Assembly: GCA_947505035.1 (NCBI GenBank)
Contig: CANNIS010000008.1
Coordinates: 1-35,991 of the forward strand
Origin: Sphingobacteriales bacterium
Lineage (GTDB): Bacteria; Bacteroidota; Bacteroidia; Sphingobacteriales; Sphingobacteriaceae
Direction of reading: 5' to 3'
Length of the DNA: 35,991 bases
The position numbers and the translations under genes are program-made. Position 1 is the first letter of the stretch. The number at the start of each line of letters is the position of its first letter. Positions 17,504 to 26,476 of this stretch are shown here, in pieces. Under the pieces are notes generated by a model. That model was not told the origin of the DNA and did no database searches. It was given only the letters and a program-made list of their open reading frames with translations.

Positions 17504-18727
17504 CAACGCGTTAATTTTTGCAATGATTTTTTCGCTAGCACCTTTTCCGCTGGCAATAAACTGTCGACTTTTTTCGCAGGCCGCAAAGTAATTAGTCTCA
17601 TTAAGATATAGCTGATCAATAGCATTTATAAAGCTTTCGGCGTTATGTATGCTGCTAGCTGCACCAATTGCAATGAGTTGTTTTGCTTCTTCGAACTTAT
17701 GATAATTAGGGCCAAAAATAACTGGTTTACCAAATGCCGTAGCCTCTAAAGTATTATGAATACCTACACCAAACCCACCGCCAATATAGGCAATGCCTGC
17801 ATATTGGTATAGCGAACTCAGCATGCCTATGTTATCGATAATTAAAACCTTAGCTGCAGAAATGCTGATTTCATTAGCTTGACTATAACGAATGCATGCA
17901 TGATTAAAAGTAGCTTCGATTTCTTGCAATCTACTTTCTTTAATTTCGTGTGGTGCAATAATGAATTTGAAATTACTTTTATTTAATAGCGATGCAATTA
18001 TTTTTTCATCTGGGCTCCAAGTGCTACCACCTAGTATTATATCATTACCTTTTATAAATTGTTCGATGATTGTATTTTCATGTTGTTTAGCAGCATTGGC
18101 TGCAACTCTGTCAAAACGGGTATCTCCGGTTACGAGTACTTGATCAATGCCAATATTGTTTAATAAATTTTTACTGCTTTCATTTTGTACAAAAAAGAAG
18201 CGGACTTGTGTTAAAATTTGGCGGAAGAAGCCACCATACCATTTAAAAAAGATTTGGTCTTTTCTAAAAATGCCAGAAATTAAAAACAAAGGGATTTTTT
18301 TTTGGGCTAAATATTGAAAATAGAAATACCAAAATTCATATTTAGTAAAATAGGCTTGTGTTGGATTGATGAGTTCAATAAATTGTTTCGAACGTTGCGC
18401 ACCATCCATCGGTAAATAAAATACATAGTCTGCTGCAGTATGTGTTTTTTTAGTTTCGTATCCCGAAGGCGAAAAAAAAGTCATCACAATTTTATGATCT
18501 GTGTATTGTGCTCGAATGGCTTCTTGAACGGGCCGGCCTTGTTCAAACTCACCCAGAGAGGCATAATGAAACCAAATTCTTTTTTCGTTTTCAGCTAAAC
18601 TAAGGGCAATGCCTTCAAAAATATTTTTTCGACCAGCCAACCATAATTTTGCTTTAGGATTAAAATTAGCGGCAATTCTAATGAGAAGAGTATAAAGGGC
18701 AATGCCTATTTGATAAATAATTTTCAT
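17471..18727 (-). CDS. waaA: 3-deoxy-D-manno-octulosonic acid (Kdo) transferase
   Basis: 418 residues, usual length. WaaA transfers Kdo from CMP-Kdo to lipid A precursors at the inner membrane. It has an N-terminal membrane anchor (about 1-22), then IWFHYASLGEFEQG with the catalytic-base Glu60. A second Rossmann half carries ILGGSTWSPDE, IIAPHEIKESRL, YIGGGFGVGIHNTLEATAFGKPVIFGPNYHKFEEA and a final helix, all typical of KdtA/WaaA glycosyltransferases (GT30). The ATG overlaps the stop of the upstream barrel-like gene by 1 bp, showing tight coupling. Its 3' end overlaps the opposing TonB-receptor gene by 33 bp. Whether it adds one or more Kdo residues cannot be read from sequence. Confidence 0.94.
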   Translation of the reverse strand: MKIIYQIGIALYTLLIRIAANFNPKAKLWLAGRKNIFEGIALSLAENEKRIWFHYASLGEFEQGRPVQEAIRAQYTDHKIVMTFFSPSGYETKKTHTAADYVFYLPMDGAQRSKQFIELINPTQAYFTKYEFWYFYFQYLAQKKIPLFLISGIFRKDQIFFKWYGGFFRQILTQVRFFFVQNESSKNLLNNIGIDQVLVTGDTRFDRVAANAAKQHENTIIEQFIKGNDIILGGSTWSPDEKIIASLLNKSNFKFIIAPHEIKESRLQEIEATFNHACIRYSQANEISISAAKVLIIDNIGMLSSLYQYAGIAYIGGGFGVGIHNTLEATAFGKPVIFGPNYHKFEEAKQLIAIGAASSIHNAESFINAIDQLYLNETNYFAACEKSRQFIASGKGASEKIIAKINALLNFNDNSNRR

Positions 18728-19497
18728 TATTTGTAGTAAAATTCTTTAGGCATGCGTTTGTATAGCGGCACAATTAATCCAAATTTTAATCCAATTAAAT
18801 AATCATTTCTTTTTTGAAGATCTTGGCTTTGGGTAAAATAATCATACGACCTGCGACTTTGGGTAAAGGCTTGCGTAAATTCTGCTCCTACATAAAAATT
18901 AAAAGTTTTTTGATTGCTCATGTGCCAGTATCCAATAAACTCATTGAATGCAAGTCCATTGCTTAAACGATCGTAGCCTTTCTTAAAATCATCGGTGAGT
19001 TCTGGAATATTATTTTCGATCACTTCTATTTGAATTTTATGTTGCAAAAATCCAATACCTGTACTCAGCAAAATACCCGAATTTTCGTTGGGTCCAATTA
19101 CTGGAAATAATTTTCCAACTTTTAGAAAGGTGCTTAATCCGCGTTGAAATAATCGAACATCACCTGCATATCCACCATCGGTTAATATATGTCCTTTGCT
19201 ATTGCGGATGCTATCTAATATATTTGATTCGTTGATATTATCACCAAAATGGTAATTTAAATCGAAACCATATAGCCAATTATTGGCCATTTTTCTGTTG
19301 AAATTTACCCCAACACTCGAACTGTTACCAAATCGGGTGCTCATATCACCAGCAGAAAGGTTGACACCTGTATTTATCGATAAGGCAGATATGCCAATGG
19401 CTTCTCCTTTGAAACTTACGCGTTGCGCATATCCTACTGAAAATAAGCAGCAAAGAAATAGGACTAAAAAAAGGCTAATCGCAAAGGTATTTTTCAT
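18727..19497 (-). CDS. uncharacterised outer-membrane beta-barrel-like protein, coupled to waaA
   Basis: 256 residues. It has a clear signal peptide (about 1-24, ...FSVGYAQ). The mature part is rich in alternating hydrophobic/aromatic strands (SVGVNFNRKMANNWLYGFD, FNFYVGAEFTQAFTQ, YLIGLKFGLIVPLY) as in small outer-membrane barrels, and ends with a basic-aromatic KEFYYK. I recognise no specific family. It is the first gene of a two-gene unit in which its stop overlaps the waaA start by 1 bp. A role in lipopolysaccharide or outer-membrane assembly is therefore a reasonable guess from context only. An orphan porin-like or surface protein is equally possible. Confidence 0.7.
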   Translation of the reverse strand: MKNTFAISLFLVLFLCCLFSVGYAQRVSFKGEAIGISALSINTGVNLSAGDMSTRFGNSSSVGVNFNRKMANNWLYGFDLNYHFGDNINESNILDSIRNSKGHILTDGGYAGDVRLFQRGLSTFLKVGKLFPVIGPNENSGILLSTGIGFLQHKIQIEVIENNIPELTDDFKKGYDRLSNGLAFNEFIGYWHMSNQKTFNFYVGAEFTQAFTQSRRSYDYFTQSQDLQKRNDYLIGLKFGLIVPLYKRMPKEFYYK

Positions 19498-19635
19498 GGT
19501 ATTTAGGCTAATATTTTGCAGATCAATCCGTATATTCGTAGGTAATATCGCTAAAATCGATCATTTTATTATAAAGGTTCAATTTCTGCAATATTTTTAG
19601 CTAATTCAAGGGTTTTAATATTTATTTTTCAAAAT

Positions 19636-20952
19636 ATGAAGATTGCAGTTGTAGGAACTGGATATGTAGGATTGGTTACCGGAACCTGTTTAGCCGAAGT
19701 GGGTATTCAGGTAACTTGTGTGGACATCGACGAAAAAAAGATAGCGGGTTTAAAAGCAGGTAAAATGCCAATTTATGAACCAGGCTTAGAAGAGATGGTG
19801 ATTCGTAATTTTCAAAAAGGGAAATTAAATTTTTCTACTTCTTTGAAAGATACTATTGCTGGTTGCGATGTAGCTTTTATTGCGGTGGGTACGCCTCCAG
19901 GCGAAGATGGTAGCGCCGATTTAAAATATGTTTTAGGCGTGGCTAAAGAAATTGGTACACACATGAGTAATTATTTAGTGTTGGTTACCAAAAGCACCGT
20001 GCCTGTAGGAACTGCTAATTTAGTGCGTGCTACGGTTCAGCAAGCTATTCAAGATAGAAACGAAAATTTAGAATTTGATGTAGCCTCTAATCCCGAATTT
20101 TTAAAAGAGGGTGCGGCCGTAGACGATTTTTTAAAGCCCGATAGAATAGTGATTGGTGTTGATTCACCCCGAGCAGAAGACGTATTAAAAAAACTATACA
20201 AACCTTTTGTACTAAATGGACATCCCATTATTTCTATGGATATTCCATCTGCCGAGATGACTAAATATGCTGCGAATGCCATGTTGGCCACCAAAATTTC
20301 TTTCATGAACGACATTGCAAACTTATGCGAAATTATGGGAGCCGATGTAAACATGGTGCGCCGTGGCATTGGTTCGGATCCCCGCATTGGTAATAAATTT
20401 ATTTATCCTGGCATAGGTTATGGTGGATCTTGTTTCCCAAAAGATGTGAAAGCATTAATTAAAACCGCATACGAAAACGGCTACCATATGGGCGTACTCA
20501 AAGCGGTAGAAGAAGTTAACGATAAACAAAAATCAGTTTTATTCGATAAAGTGATGCGTCATTTTGAGGGCAACATTAAAGGAAAAACTTTTGGCATGTG
20601 GGGTTTATCTTTCAAACCAAAAACCGATGACATGCGCGAAGCACCTTCTTTGGTGATCATCGAAAAATTATTAGCGCAAGGGGCGATTATAAAAGTACAC
20701 GATCCCATTGCTATGAATGAAGCAAAACATATTTTGGGAGATAAAGTTATTTTCTGTGAGCAGCAAGAACAGGCCATTGCTGGTTCAGACGCACTACTGG
20801 TGATTACCGAATGGGCCGATTACCGCTCACCAGATTTAACTGAATTAAAGTCAAGTTTAGCAAGCCCAATTATTTTTGATGGCCGCAATATTTTTGATGT
20901 AAGCGAAATGCGCGAGCATGGATTCACCTATTATGGAATTGGAATAAATTAA
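19636..20952 (+). CDS. ugd: UDP-glucose 6-dehydrogenase
   Basis: 438 residues. It oxidises UDP-glucose twice with NAD to give UDP-glucuronate. The N-terminal [15 protein letters not shown] motif binds [15 protein letters not shown] and the substrate-site region follow, and [10 protein letters not shown] holds the catalytic Cys266. The third domain contains [17 protein letters not shown], standard for the family. The start codon lies immediately before the Rossmann strand. It is the first gene of a four-gene operon; the next gene, 2 bp downstream, decarboxylates its product. The leader upstream (19498-19635) is AT-rich and I see no exact -7 consensus there. Confidence 0.96.
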   Translation: MKIAVVGTGYVGLVTGTCLAEVGIQVTCVDIDEKKIAGLKAGKMPIYEPGLEEMVIRNFQKGKLNFSTSLKDTIAGCDVAFIAVGTPPGEDGSADLKYVLGVAKEIGTHMSNYLVLVTKSTVPVGTANLVRATVQQAIQDRNENLEFDVASNPEFLKEGAAVDDFLKPDRIVIGVDSPRAEDVLKKLYKPFVLNGHPIISMDIPSAEMTKYAANAMLATKISFMNDIANLCEIMGADVNMVRRGIGSDPRIGNKFIYPGIGYGGSCFPKDVKALIKTAYENGYHMGVLKAVEEVNDKQKSVLFDKVMRHFEGNIKGKTFGMWGLSFKPKTDDMREAPSLVIIEKLLAQGAIIKVHDPIAMNEAKHILGDKVIFCEQQEQAIAGSDALLVITEWADYRSPDLTELKSSLASPIIFDGRNIFDVSEMREHGFTYYGIGIN

Positions 20953-20954
20953 TT

Positions 20955-21935
20955 ATGAAATCAAAAAGAGTATTAATTACCGGTGCAGCAGGATTTTTAG
21001 GATCTCATCTTTGTGATCGATTTATCAAAGAAGGGTTTCGTGTAGTAGCGATGGATAATTTAATTACAGGTTCGCTAAGCAATATCGAACATCTTTTTAA
21101 ATTGGAAGAATTCGAATTTTACCATCACGATGTTTCTAAATTTATTCATGTACCTGGCGAAATAGATTATATTTTACATTTTGCTTCGCCTGCAAGTCCG
21201 ATCGATTATTTAAAAATTCCGATTCAAACTTTAAAAGTAGGCTCTTTAGGAACCCATAATTTATTAGGTTTAGCAAAAGCAAAAAAAGCACGTATGCTGA
21301 TTGCTTCTACCTCTGAAGTATACGGCGACCCAACGGTTCATCCGCAAACAGAAGATTATTGGGGTAATGTAAATCCGGTTGGTCCGCGTGGTGTTTACGA
21401 CGAAGCAAAAAGATTTCAAGAAGCCATGACCATGGCATACCATACTTTTCATGGTTTAGAAACTAGAATAGTAAGAATTTTTAACACCTATGGTCCACGC
21501 ATGCGACTAAACGATGGCAGGGTATTGCCTACATTTATTGGTCAAGCTTTACGCGGCGAAGATTTAACCGCTTATGGCGATGGTTCACAAACCAGGTCTT
21601 TTTGTTATGTTGATGATTTAGTAGAAGGTATTTATCGTTTATTATTTAGCGATTACGCTTACCCAGTAAACATTGGTAACCCCGACGAAATTACCATTGC
21701 CCAATTTGCAGAAGAGATTATTAAATTAACGGGTGCAAAACAAAAAATTATTTTTGAACCTTTGCCTCAAGACGATCCAAAACAAAGAAGACCAGATATT
21801 TCAAAAGCTATTGAATTATTAGATTGGCAGCCAAAAGTTAACAGGGCCGATGGTTTGAAGATCACCTACGATTATTTTAAATCATTACCCGATAAAGAAT
21901 TGAAGCCTAAAGATTTTGTATCCTACAATAAATAA
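20955..21935 (+). CDS. UDP-glucuronate decarboxylase (UDP-xylose synthase), SDR family
   Basis: 326 residues. It is an extended SDR with the NAD motif [10 protein letters not shown] (10-19), TSEVYGDP (about 129-136) and the catalytic YDEAK (Tyr148, Lys152). The combination [15 protein letters not shown] plus [19 protein letters not shown] is diagnostic of UXS-type UDP-glucuronate decarboxylases, which convert UDP-glucuronate to UDP-xylose. Its position 2 bp after ugd, whose product is the substrate, supports this strongly. UDP-xylose may feed capsule, exopolysaccharide or LPS sugars; no glycosyltransferase using it is in the window. The galE start follows 1 bp after its stop. Confidence 0.93.
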   Translation: MKSKRVLITGAAGFLGSHLCDRFIKEGFRVVAMDNLITGSLSNIEHLFKLEEFEFYHHDVSKFIHVPGEIDYILHFASPASPIDYLKIPIQTLKVGSLGTHNLLGLAKAKKARMLIASTSEVYGDPTVHPQTEDYWGNVNPVGPRGVYDEAKRFQEAMTMAYHTFHGLETRIVRIFNTYGPRMRLNDGRVLPTFIGQALRGEDLTAYGDGSQTRSFCYVDDLVEGIYRLLFSDYAYPVNIGNPDEITIAQFAEEIIKLTGAKQKIIFEPLPQDDPKQRRPDISKAIELLDWQPKVNRADGLKITYDYFKSLPDKELKPKDFVSYNK

Positions 21936-21936
21936 G

Positions 21937-22959
21937 ATGAAAAAGATTTTAGTAACAGGTGGTACAGGTTATATTGGTTCGCATACCGTTATCGAATTAA
22001 TTAAATTAGGTTACGAAGTTTTAGTGATTGATAATTTATCGAATTCTAAAGCCGAAGTAATCGATATTATTGAAAGCATTACCGCTGTGCGTCCGCATTT
22101 CGAAAAAATAGAAATGTGTGATAAAGCTGCATTAGCTAATTATTTCAGTAAGCATTCCGACATTGCTGCAGTGATTCATTTTGCAGGCATGTTGCAAGTG
22201 GCCGAGTCGGTCGAAAATCCGCTGAAGTATTACCACAACAATATGTTCTCTACCATTAATCTATTAGAATGCATGGTAGCTTATAAAATTAAAAATATTG
22301 TTTTTTCTTCTTCTTGTACTGTTTACGGAAATCCAACGCAGTTGCCAGTTACAGAAACAGCACCGGTACAAAAAGCGATGTCTCCTTATGGAAACACCAA
22401 ACAAATGGGCGAAGAGATTTTAGAAAATGTTGCCAAGGCAAACGACATCAATGTGATTACGCTTCGTTATTTTAATCCAATTGGCGCACACGAATCGGCA
22501 AAAATAGGAGAGATACAACATGGAGTGCCGCATCATTTAATTCCATACATTACCGAAACAGCAGCAGGCATAAGAAAACAATTAAATGTTTTTGGAGGCG
22601 ATTATCAAACCCACGATGGCACTTGTGTACGAGATTATATTCATGTGGTCGATCTTGCAAAAGCACACATAGCCGCTATTTTAAGACTGCTCACCGAAAA
22701 AAATGAAGCAAAATTAGAAGTCTATAATATTGGTACGGGATTAGGTTATTCGGTGCTAGATATTATTAGCGCTTTTGAAAAAGTAACCAACATTAAAATT
22801 AATTATCAAATAGTAGATAGAAGACCCGGCGATGTAGAAGCAGTTTATGCAGATACTACTTTAGCCGAGCAAAAATTAAATTGGAAAACGGTATTGAGCA
22901 TCGAAGATATGATGCGCAGTGCATGGAATTGGGAACAAGCGCTAGCCGAAATCAAATAA
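21937..22959 (+). CDS. galE: UDP-glucose 4-epimerase
   Basis: 340 residues from ATG 21937. An earlier in-frame ATG at 21916 lies inside the preceding gene and would add MYPTINK; the ATG at 21937, one base after the upstream stop and directly before KKILVTGGTGYIGSH, fits the family better. It interconverts UDP-glucose and UDP-galactose. NAD motif GGTGYIGSH (8-16), SSSCTVYGNP (about 124-133) and catalytic YGNTK (Tyr151, Lys155) are all present. HDGTCVRDYIHVVDLA and IGTGLGYSVL complete the GalE pattern. It belongs to the ugd-uxs-galE-rfbB unit supplying activated sugars. Confidence 0.95.
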   Translation: MKKILVTGGTGYIGSHTVIELIKLGYEVLVIDNLSNSKAEVIDIIESITAVRPHFEKIEMCDKAALANYFSKHSDIAAVIHFAGMLQVAESVENPLKYYHNNMFSTINLLECMVAYKIKNIVFSSSCTVYGNPTQLPVTETAPVQKAMSPYGNTKQMGEEILENVAKANDINVITLRYFNPIGAHESAKIGEIQHGVPHHLIPYITETAAGIRKQLNVFGGDYQTHDGTCVRDYIHVVDLAKAHIAAILRLLTEKNEAKLEVYNIGTGLGYSVLDIISAFEKVTNIKINYQIVDRRPGDVEAVYADTTLAEQKLNWKTVLSIEDMMRSAWNWEQALAEIK

Positions 22960-22962
22960 ATT

Positions 22963-24033
22963 ATGCAAAATTATCAACACGTAGTAATTACCGGAGCTGC
23001 CGGTTTCATTGGTTCACATGTTATTCGTTTGTTTGTTAATAAATACCCGAATACCCATTTTTATAATTTAGATAAATTAACTTATGCAGGTAATTTAGCT
23101 AACTTAACCGATATCGAAAAAAAATCAAATTATACTTTCATTAAAGCAGATATCATAGATGCAGTGCAAATCGAAGCATTATTTCAACAATATCAATTTG
23201 ATGCAGTGATTCATTTAGCTGCGGAGTCGCATGTAGATCGCTCTATTACCGATCCAACTGCATTTGTAATGACGAATGTAATTGGTACCGTAAATTTATT
23301 GAATAGCGCCAAAGCATTGTGGAAGAGCGATGCACATAAAAATGCTCTGCATCGTTTTTACCATGTTTCTACCGACGAAGTATATGGTTCATTAGGCGAA
23401 ACAGGTATGTTTACTGAAACAACTAGTTACGATCCGCATTCTCCTTACTCTGCTTCTAAAGCAAGTTCGGATCATTTTGTGCGTGCATACCACGACACTT
23501 ATCAAATGGATTGTGTGATATCTAACTGTTCAAACAATTATGGTTCTTTTCATTTTCCAGAAAAATTAATTCCATTATCGATCAATAACATTAAAAATAA
23601 TTTACCTATTCCAATTTATGGTAAAGGTGAAAATGTACGTGATTGGTTATGGGTAGAAGATCATGCGCGTGCAATTGAGGTAATTTTTAATGGTGCAAAG
23701 CCAGGTGATACCTATAACATAGGCGGACACAACGAATGGACAAACATTGATTTGATTCATTTGCTGTGTAAAATAATGGATGAAAAATTAGGACGCGAAG
23801 CAGGAAGCTCTGCTAAATTAATTACCTATGTAACCGATCGTGCAGGCCACGATTTGCGTTATGCTATAGATTCATCGAAATTACAAAATGAATTAGGTTG
23901 GAAACCAAGTTTGCAATTCGAAGAAGGTTTATCGAAAACAGTAGATTGGTATTTACAAAACGAAGATTGGTTGAACAATGTAACTTCTGGTAATTACCAA
24001 AACTATTACGCCAAACAATACGATCATCGTTAA
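22963..24033 (+). CDS. rfbB: dTDP-glucose 4,6-dehydratase
   Basis: 356 residues. It converts dTDP-glucose to dTDP-4-keto-6-deoxyglucose, the first committed step to dTDP-rhamnose and other deoxysugars. The NAD motif GAAGFIGSHV (11-20), catalytic STDEVYGSLG (Asp128, Glu129) and YSASK (Tyr152, Lys156) are all visible, with NCSNNYGSFHFPEKLIP and RDWLWVEDHARAI typical of RmlB. It follows galE by 3 bp and ends the operon. The other rml genes (rmlA, rmlC, rmlD) are not adjacent, so the final sugar is not defined by this locus. It ends 3 bp from the convergent ABC permease gene, with no visible hairpin between. Confidence 0.95.
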   Translation: MQNYQHVVITGAAGFIGSHVIRLFVNKYPNTHFYNLDKLTYAGNLANLTDIEKKSNYTFIKADIIDAVQIEALFQQYQFDAVIHLAAESHVDRSITDPTAFVMTNVIGTVNLLNSAKALWKSDAHKNALHRFYHVSTDEVYGSLGETGMFTETTSYDPHSPYSASKASSDHFVRAYHDTYQMDCVISNCSNNYGSFHFPEKLIPLSINNIKNNLPIPIYGKGENVRDWLWVEDHARAIEVIFNGAKPGDTYNIGGHNEWTNIDLIHLLCKIMDEKLGREAGSSAKLITYVTDRAGHDLRYAIDSSKLQNELGWKPSLQFEEGLSKTVDWYLQNEDWLNNVTSGNYQNYYAKQYDHR

Positions 24034-24036
24034 ATA

Positions 24037-25272
24037 TTATTCGTGTCGAAGTGCTTCGACTGGATCTAATTTAGAAGCTTTTAAAGCAGGGTAAAATCCT
24101 GCAAAAAGCCCTACGAGCATGCAAAGCGCCACGCCGCTAAACATCCATAACCAGGGCACGATAAAGCCTCCGCCAATAAACATCGACATCAAATTACCGA
24201 TGGCAATGCCGAGTATAATACCACCAATTCCACCGAGTTGGCAAATTACAATGGCTTCAATTAAAAATTGTCTGCGAATAACGCCAGGCGTTGCGCCCAT
24301 CGCTTTACGCAAACCAATTTCTTTGGTTCTTTCGGTAACCGATACCAACATGATATTCATTAATCCAATAGAAGCGCCTAATAATGTGATGATGCCAATA
24401 ATGGTTGCTGCAATGGTGATGAATTTTAAATTATCGATGAGCGAACTGGCTAAACTATCGCTTTGCGTAATTTGAAAATTATTTTCATCACTGGTATTTA
24501 TTTTTCTAATATTTCTAAAAATTCCAGTTCCTTCGGATACCGCAGCATCGAGCAAATTACCATCGTTTACCATAACGGTTATGGTATAAGAAGTATTTGG
24601 ATTAGTATTGATTAATTTTCCTTTGACTAGTGGAATTATACAAACCTTGTCGCCGCCAAAGCCCATGCTGCTGCCCTTTTCGGCAAGTACGCCTATTACT
24701 CTAAATTTATCGCTGCCAATGGTGATGATGTTGCCTTCTGCTACTCCGTCTTTAAATAAGGTCTTTTTAACTTCGCTGCCGATCATCGCAACTCCGGTGC
24801 CAAATTCTTGTTCGCTGTTCGAAAAATTTCTACCCTCGGCTAATTTATAACCAGCCGTAAATAAATAATTTGCATCCGATGCAATGACAGAAATATTAGG
24901 ATTGGTTTTGTTGGTATTGTATTTTGCTGTTGCGGCAAAAGAGGCAAAAGAAGAAACCGAAACGGTTGCAGGAAATTTAAATTTTCTTTTAAAATCTGCC
25001 GCTTGGTCAAAAGTAATATTATCGAATCTTTTTTGTTTGGCTCTGCCACCGCCTATATGAATACTGCCCGAGCCTCTGTTTCGGATACTGTAAGAATTTG
25101 CACCCATGCTGGCAAAATTATCGTTGATCGATTTTTTCATGCCATCGATAGAAGTTAAAATACCGACCAAAGCCATAATACCAATGGCAATAATTAATGC
25201 GGTTAAAACAGTGCGCAGTTTATTGTCGTTGATAGAGCCAAAGGCTACTTTAATATTGTCTTTGAGTTTCAT
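24037..25272 (-). CDS. ABC transporter permease, MacB/FtsX type
   Basis: The frame extends upstream to 25314 (GTG), but ATG 25272 (MKLKDNIKVAFGSI) gives the usual start of these proteins, so about 411 residues are called. One N-terminal helix (RTVLTALIIAIGIMALVGIL) is followed by a periplasmic MacB-type domain of about 220 residues. The FtsX-like region has three helices and the conserved IMLVSVTERTKEIGLRKAMGA motif that touches the ATPase. It ends PALKASKLDPVEALRHE, the standard terminus. MacB-like permeases drive mechanotransmission-type export of lipoproteins, peptides or drugs; the substrate is unknown. No ATPase or membrane-fusion gene is within the window on this strand. Confidence 0.88.
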   Translation of the reverse strand: MKLKDNIKVAFGSINDNKLRTVLTALIIAIGIMALVGILTSIDGMKKSINDNFASMGANSYSIRNRGSGSIHIGGGRAKQKRFDNITFDQAADFKRKFKFPATVSVSSFASFAATAKYNTNKTNPNISVIASDANYLFTAGYKLAEGRNFSNSEQEFGTGVAMIGSEVKKTLFKDGVAEGNIITIGSDKFRVIGVLAEKGSSMGFGGDKVCIIPLVKGKLINTNPNTSYTITVMVNDGNLLDAAVSEGTGIFRNIRKINTSDENNFQITQSDSLASSLIDNLKFITIAATIIGIITLLGASIGLMNIMLVSVTERTKEIGLRKAMGATPGVIRRQFLIEAIVICQLGGIGGIILGIAIGNLMSMFIGGGFIVPWLWMFSGVALCMLVGLFAGFYPALKASKLDPVEALRHE

Positions 25273-25343
25273 GATGCGAAAAATACCTATATTTTTTAAA
25301 AAGCCTCGAATCACCTAAAAATGTTACGCAATAAAGAAATAAA

Positions 25344-25366
25344 AAAAGGAGCCATTGGCTCCTTTT
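25344..25366 (-). terminator. rho-independent terminator of the IscA/ErpA-type gene
   Basis: A 10-bp perfect stem (AAAAGGAGCC / GGCTCCTTTT) with an ATT loop lies 19 bp past the stop of the 25386-25745 gene. On the minus strand it runs into a seven-T tract, the expected orientation for that gene. It separates the Fe-S gene from the ABC permease downstream. Confidence 0.85.
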
Positions 25367-25385
25367 AAAAAATTGTTAAGCTGAA

Positions 25386-25745
25386 TTAGGCGCTAAATGA
25401 ACTGCCGCAACCGCATGTGCTGGTTGCATTTGGGTTATTAAAGGTAAATCCTCTGGAGTTTAAGCCATCTTGAAAATCTACTTCGGTTCCTAATAGGTAA
25501 AGTCCATGCGATTTGTTCATGAATACCTTTACGCCTTCTATTTCAAACTCTTGGTCTTTATCTTGTTTCTTGTCGAAGCCAATAGTATAGCTCATTCCTG
25601 AACATCCACCACCATCTACGCCAACTCTTAAACCAAATTCTTCGCTGAGTTCTTTTTCAGAAATTAACTTTTTTACTTCTTTTACCGCATTAGCCGTTAA
25701 ACTGACAGGGGTAAAAGTTTGAATTGGGTTTGCTACTGTTTCCAT
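25386..25745 (-). CDS. IscA/ErpA/HesB-type iron-sulfur cluster carrier
   Basis: 119 residues, an A-type carrier that receives and delivers Fe-S clusters in the cytoplasm. The three cluster-binding cysteines are present: Cys48 in GGGCSGMSY and Cys111/Cys113 in CGCGSSF, with the FNNPNA segment before them. A tail of about 12 residues precedes the conserved domain. It is a single-gene transcription unit: a textbook Bacteroidota promoter lies upstream (25768-25798) and a hairpin terminator downstream (25344-25366). Family assignment is firm; which of IscA, SufA or ErpA it replaces functionally cannot be told. IspH in this window is a possible client by general knowledge, not by linkage. Confidence 0.93.
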   Translation of the reverse strand: METVANPIQTFTPVSLTANAVKEVKKLISEKELSEEFGLRVGVDGGGCSGMSYTIGFDKKQDKDQEFEIEGVKVFMNKSHGLYLLGTEVDFQDGLNSRGFTFNNPNATSTCGCGSSFSA

Positions 25746-25767
25746 TTATTGTTCTTTCTTAATTATA

Positions 25768-25798
25768 CAAAAGTACATCTATACTATGTTATTACAAA
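25768..25798 (-). promoter_or_regulatory. Bacteroidota-type promoter of the Fe-S carrier gene
   Basis: On the minus strand, TTTG (25798-25795), a 19-bp spacer and TACTTTTG (25775-25768) match the Bacteroidota consensus TTTG-N19-TAnnTTTG exactly. The expected transcription start is around 25761, giving a leader of about 16 nt to the ATG at 25745. Confidence 0.75.
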
Positions 25799-25888
25799 CA
25801 CCTTGCTGTTTTTGTTTCAGAAAATCTAAATTTTATACGGCCTATGCTAAATTAGGGCATTTTAAGCCGAAATACCTCCAATTAAATA

Positions 25889-25919
25889 TTGCTCCTTAAG
25901 CCTATTTTTTGCACATTTG
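25889..25919 (+). promoter_or_regulatory. possible promoter for the 25943-29721 gene group
   Basis: TTGC (25889-25892), 19 bp, then CACATTTG (25912-25919) match TTTG-N19-TAnnTTTG with one mismatch in each box (T to C in the second). The position fits a short leader before ATG 25943. Weak, based on spacing and one good box. Confidence 0.4.
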
Positions 25920-25942
25920 TAAGCATATAAAAAACATTCAAA

Positions 25943-26473
25943 ATGAATTGGTCTATCTTTTTTCTGGAGTTATTAAAATTAATCATTCCTTCGCTAATTG
26001 TCTTTTTAACCGCTTATTACATTATTACTTCTTATTTAGAAAGCGATTACAATAAAAAAATGTTGGAATTGAAATTGGCAAATCAACAAAGCATATTGCC
26101 ATTGCGTTTACAAGCCTACGAACGATTGACTATTTTTTTAGAAAGAATTAACCCAAGTGCCATGATTCTACGCACGCATGTAAATGGTTTAACGGCCCGC
26201 GAATTTCAACAAGTATTGGTGCAAGATATTCGTTCTGAGTTTGACCATAACGTAGCGCAGCAAATGTATGTAGCGCAACAAACATGGACTATGATTAAAA
26301 CGACAAAAGAAGATACCATTAACTTAATTAATTTTGCATACAATGCTTTACCTGCCGATGCAACGAGTGTTGATTTAAGCAAAACAATTTTTGAAAGTTT
26401 AGCAGTAGCAGAACGCAATCCACACGAAGTAGCAATTGCAATGATTCGCACAGAGGTACAAACACTTTTTTAA
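25943..26473 (+). CDS. membrane-anchored protein of unknown function upstream of methylmalonyl-CoA mutase
   Basis: 176 residues. One N-terminal membrane helix (about 5-28, FFLELLKLIIPSLIVFLTAYYI) is followed by a charged helical segment (YNKKMLELKLANQQSILPLRLQAYERLTIFLERINP) likely to form a coiled coil, then more helices to the end. No catalytic motif is visible. It is 3 bp upstream of the mutase gene, so the two are probably co-transcribed. My impression is that this pairing recurs in Bacteroidota, but I cannot check it. The topology (short N-out or N-in anchor, long cytoplasmic helical domain) suggests a scaffold or regulator; nothing links it directly to B12 chemistry. Function unknown. 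Confidence 0.75.
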   Translation: MNWSIFFLELLKLIIPSLIVFLTAYYIITSYLESDYNKKMLELKLANQQSILPLRLQAYERLTIFLERINPSAMILRTHVNGLTAREFQQVLVQDIRSEFDHNVAQQMYVAQQTWTMIKTTKEDTINLINFAYNALPADATSVDLSKTIFESLAVAERNPHEVAIAMIRTEVQTLF

Positions 26474-26476
26474 TTT

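Noticed and set aside
20049-20387. A 112-codon minus-strand frame inside ugd
   Set aside because: Antisense shadow of a highly conserved enzyme; no independent evidence.
24034-24036. A terminator between rfbB and the convergent ABC permease
   Set aside because: Only 3 bp separate the stops and no hairpin with a T tract was found around them.
25786-25899. A 37-codon plus-strand frame with a CCFC motif between the Fe-S carrier gene and the 176-aa gene
   Set aside because: It overlaps the promoter of the Fe-S gene and ends in the possible promoter of the next; too short and no recognisable family.
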